Assembly (NCBI GenBank): GCA_002427105.1
Contig: DIPM01000036.1
Span: forward strand, 104,495 to 118,368
From: Marinilabiliaceae bacterium UBA5488
Lineage (GTDB): Bacteria; Bacteroidota; Bacteroidia; Bacteroidales; Marinilabiliaceae
Reading direction: 5' to 3'
DNA: 13,874 nt
Position 1 is the first letter of the stretch. Each line of letters starts with the position of its first letter. Shown here piece by piece: positions 13,287 to 13,874 of this stretch. The position numbers and the translations under genes are program-made. The notes beneath the pieces were generated by a model. It saw only the letters and a list, made by a program, of their open reading frames with translations, was not told where the DNA came from and searched no databases.

Positions 13287-13673
13287 TCAGATACTGGCAA
13301 TGAGAGCTTCCATTACATCCCTGACACGTGTTGCCAGAAAGCTTAGCTCATCGTTGCCGATGGTTTTAATTGTGCGCTCGGGATTAACTGCAGCAACATA
13401 AGTTTGACCGTCTGAATCTTCCCTTACAACGATATTGCATGGCAGCATAAGCCCAACGTTACTTTCTTTGCCAATGGCTTCATGCGCAAAATATGGATTG
13501 CAAGCTCCAAGTATCCGGTAAGGTTTGATTTCGGCTCCTACTTTATCTTTCAGCGTTTTCTGGACGTCAATCTGAGTTAAGATGCCAAATCCGTGAGTTT
13601 TGAGGAAGTCGCCTATTTTCTCAATAGTCTCTTCCATGGGATAATTTACTTGTTTTTCGAAATAATAGTCCAT
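13287..13673 (-). CDS. DUF302 domain protein
   Basis: A complete 128-residue, single-domain DUF302 protein. Recognisable family segments are HGFGILTQIDVQKTLKDKVG (27-46), YRILGACNP (52-60) and LMLPCNIVV (76-84), with the two typical cysteines C58 and C79. It has no signal peptide or membrane segment and is probably cytoplasmic. DUF302 proteins are small alpha-beta proteins of unsettled function, and nothing here narrows it. It is convergent with the TonB receptor gene, with only 4 bp between the stop codons, so it belongs to a separate transcription unit. I see no clear TAnnTTTG element for it on the minus strand. The ATG at 13673 gives a full-length domain. Confidence 0.92.
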   Translation of the reverse strand: MDYYFEKQVNYPMEETIEKIGDFLKTHGFGILTQIDVQKTLKDKVGAEIKPYRILGACNPYFAHEAIGKESNVGLMLPCNIVVREDSDGQTYVAAVNPERTIKTIGNDELSFLATRVRDVMEALIASI

Positions 13674-13725
13674 GATGGCGTTTTGTGTTATGTGGTTACA
13701 GTACTGTGTATTTGTCTATAATTAG

Positions 13726-13733
13726 TACTTTTG
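13726..13733 (+). promoter_or_regulatory. -7 promoter element for the gene starting at 13833
   Basis: TACTTTTG matches TAnnTTTG exactly. The -33 region is weak, with CTG at 13704-13706 (19-bp spacer). It would give a leader of about 95 bases before the ATG at 13833. That leader holds a direct repeat GTTCAATA (near 13769 and 13783) of unknown meaning. Confidence 0.45.
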
Positions 13734-13832
13734 CAGGTTAAAGGTTGCGTACTCAAGCACTCAAACAAGTTCAATATTTCTTTGTTCAATACAGGTTTTT
13801 TTCACGATTACCTCTAAGAAGGTCTCATAAAG

Positions 13833-13874
13833 ATGTTAAAAAACAAGTCAATACTCTTTGTTACTACGCTCAGC
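13833..13874 (+). CDS. Start of a probable exported protein, partial
   Basis: An ATG at 13833 opens a frame to the right edge encoding MLKNKSILFVTTLS. A positively charged start followed by a hydrophobic run is typical of a signal peptide. It has an upstream TAnnTTTG element and an otherwise gene-free leader. Only 14 codons are visible, so the product cannot be identified. Confidence 0.5.
   Translation, partial: MLKNKSILFVTTLS

Overview
The window looks like a chromosomal segment from a member of the Bacteroidota, probably Bacteroidales-like, though I cannot name the genus. Three things point there. The proteins belong to families typical of that phylum: a TIGR02757/DUF2400 protein, a TonB-dependent receptor with an N-terminal carboxypeptidase-regulatory-like domain, and a soluble PAS/GAF hybrid histidine kinase. 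Several intergenic regions carry the Bacteroidota -7 promoter motif TAnnTTTG. Most starts lack a Shine-Dalgarno sequence. No tRNA, rRNA, insertion sequence or CRISPR array is visible.

Layout. Positions 1-2315 (minus strand) form a two-gene unit: an exported M28-family zinc peptidase followed 3 bases later by a TIGR02757-family gene that runs off the left edge. Positions 2386-7576 hold a DNA-damage-response-like module: a minus-strand HTH + S24 (LexA/UmuD-like) regulator, a 224-bp divergent promoter region, then a tight plus-strand operon of a Y-family DNA polymerase and a DnaE-type polymerase with a degenerate PHP domain. Positions 7605-10421 (minus) encode a large soluble hybrid sensor kinase, convergent with dnaE. 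Positions 10422-10717 carry a divergent promoter region with a clear FMN riboswitch on the plus strand, which leads a TonB-dependent receptor (10718-13282). A convergent DUF302 gene (13287-13673, minus) follows, and the first 14 codons of a probable exported protein begin at 13833.

How the parts work together. The divergent region 3211-3434 holds three perfect copies of TGATTA-N5-TAATCA and one degraded copy. They form two pairs, each with 23-bp centre-to-centre spacing, and one copy overlaps the regulator's own -7 promoter element. The simplest reading is that the S24 regulator represses itself and the two polymerase genes, and is relieved by self-cleavage at an Ala-Gly bond, as in an SOS response. 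The regulator also ends in QGLLF, which fits the beta-clamp-binding pattern, so its released C-terminal part may act like UmuD' with the neighbouring polymerase, which carries its own QINMF motif. Separately, the FMN riboswitch directly upstream of the TonB receptor suggests the receptor imports riboflavin or another flavin across the outer membrane. These two systems are the most notable content of the window.
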